From the NCBI GenBank assembly GCA_032718475.1, contig JAUCBJ010004338.1:1-31666 (forward strand): a DNA stretch of 31,666 nucleotides, given 5' to 3'. This document shows positions 31,429-31,666 of the stretch, piece after piece. Both the position numbers and the translations under genes were made by a program. The DNA comes from Nemertoderma westbladi. Lineage: Eukaryota > Xenacoelomorpha > Nemertodermatida > Nemertodermatidae. The notes beneath the pieces were generated by a model, which did no database searches, was not told the DNA's origin, and saw nothing but the letters and a program-made list of their open reading frames with translations. Every line of letters starts with the position of its first letter. The stretch's first letter is position 1.

Positions 31429-31666
31429 CGGTAGTCAGTTTAGGCCTATTGTAGGCCTATGTATTGGTTTAGTGTTTTGATTATTTACAAAAATTTCATT
31501 TTTTGTCAAAATTATTAGTAATTAGGCTAGGCCTATAACTTCACTTTAGATTGCCAGTATTACTTAGGGTTAGGGTCACCCTTGGGCAGTTGGGCCATGG
31601 CATACCGGTAGTTTTAGTTAGGGTTGAGGCTTGACTCTAACTCTAAAAACTAACTCTAACCAAAAC
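31429..31666. other. Low-information tail with a few TTAGGG-like strings
   Basis: AT-rich sequence with AGGCCTA strings and two short ttagggttaggg-like patches near 31564 and 31615. No gene was seen. Confidence 0.5.

Larger units (their letters stand above)
30848..31666 (+). mobile_element. Candidate left end of a piggyBac-like transposon (partial)
   Basis: TTAA (30848-30851) is followed directly by CCCTTTAGG, and then by an imperfect subterminal inverted repeat: 30864-30887 pairs with 30909-30932 at 20 of 24 positions, 21-base loop. TTAA target, CCC-start terminal repeat and a subterminal hairpin is the layout of piggyBac-family ends. An acidic coding remnant lies 240 bp downstream, where the N-terminus of such a transposase would be expected. 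The other end would lie beyond the window, so the call is tentative. Confidence 0.4.

Noticed and set aside
31560-31666. Telomeric repeat
   Set aside because: Only two short ttagggttaggg-like patches with no array. Not enough for a telomere or interstitial telomeric tract.

Overview
The window looks like repeat-dominated, non-coding DNA from an animal. The main reason is a large BEL/Pao-type LTR retrotransposon, a group known only from metazoans. The rest (AT-rich intergenic DNA, a TIR DNA transposon, a possible piggyBac-like end, many short repeats) fits an invertebrate, perhaps marine, but no species can be named. I found no convincing host gene, tRNA or rRNA.

Layout. (1) 1-13472: one BEL/Pao element on the minus strand. 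The 3' LTR is at 1-543 (one base cut off by the window edge). A polypurine tract and hairpin follow at 544-580, then a ~2.1 kb 3' non-coding region with a 14-copy palindrome-bearing tandem repeat. Pol and Gag lie at 2702-11225, and the 5' LTR at 11298-13472. The two LTRs differ at only 2 of 543 aligned positions. Despite that, the gag-pol frame carries four nonsense codons and one frameshift. Gag has an unusual ~1000-residue N-terminal extension made of charged low-complexity sequence, a Glu/Arg coiled coil, an Asn-rich tract and three internal repeat expansions. (2) 11427-13053: a 1.63 kb non-autonomous TIR element sits inside the 5' LTR, with ~34-bp TIRs and an apparent ATAT target duplication. 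The uninterrupted LTR at 1-543 shows the empty site. (3) 13473-24505: about 11 kb (~408 units) of a 27-bp minisatellite with several unit types and higher-order repeats. The retrotransposon abuts it exactly, so it probably inserted into this array. (4) 24506-31666: mostly AT-rich DNA without recognisable genes. It contains a small microsatellite, a G-quadruplex-prone tract, a ~160-bp tandem module at 29500-30050, and a candidate left end of a piggyBac-like transposon at 30848 with an acidic coding remnant downstream.

Order of events inferred from nesting: minisatellite first, then the BEL/Pao insertion, then the TIR element. The last two must be recent. No ordinary genes cooperate here. The interest lies in the nested structure, the strongly organised minisatellite that leaves four of six frames largely free of stops, and a young but broken retroelement with an outsized Gag.
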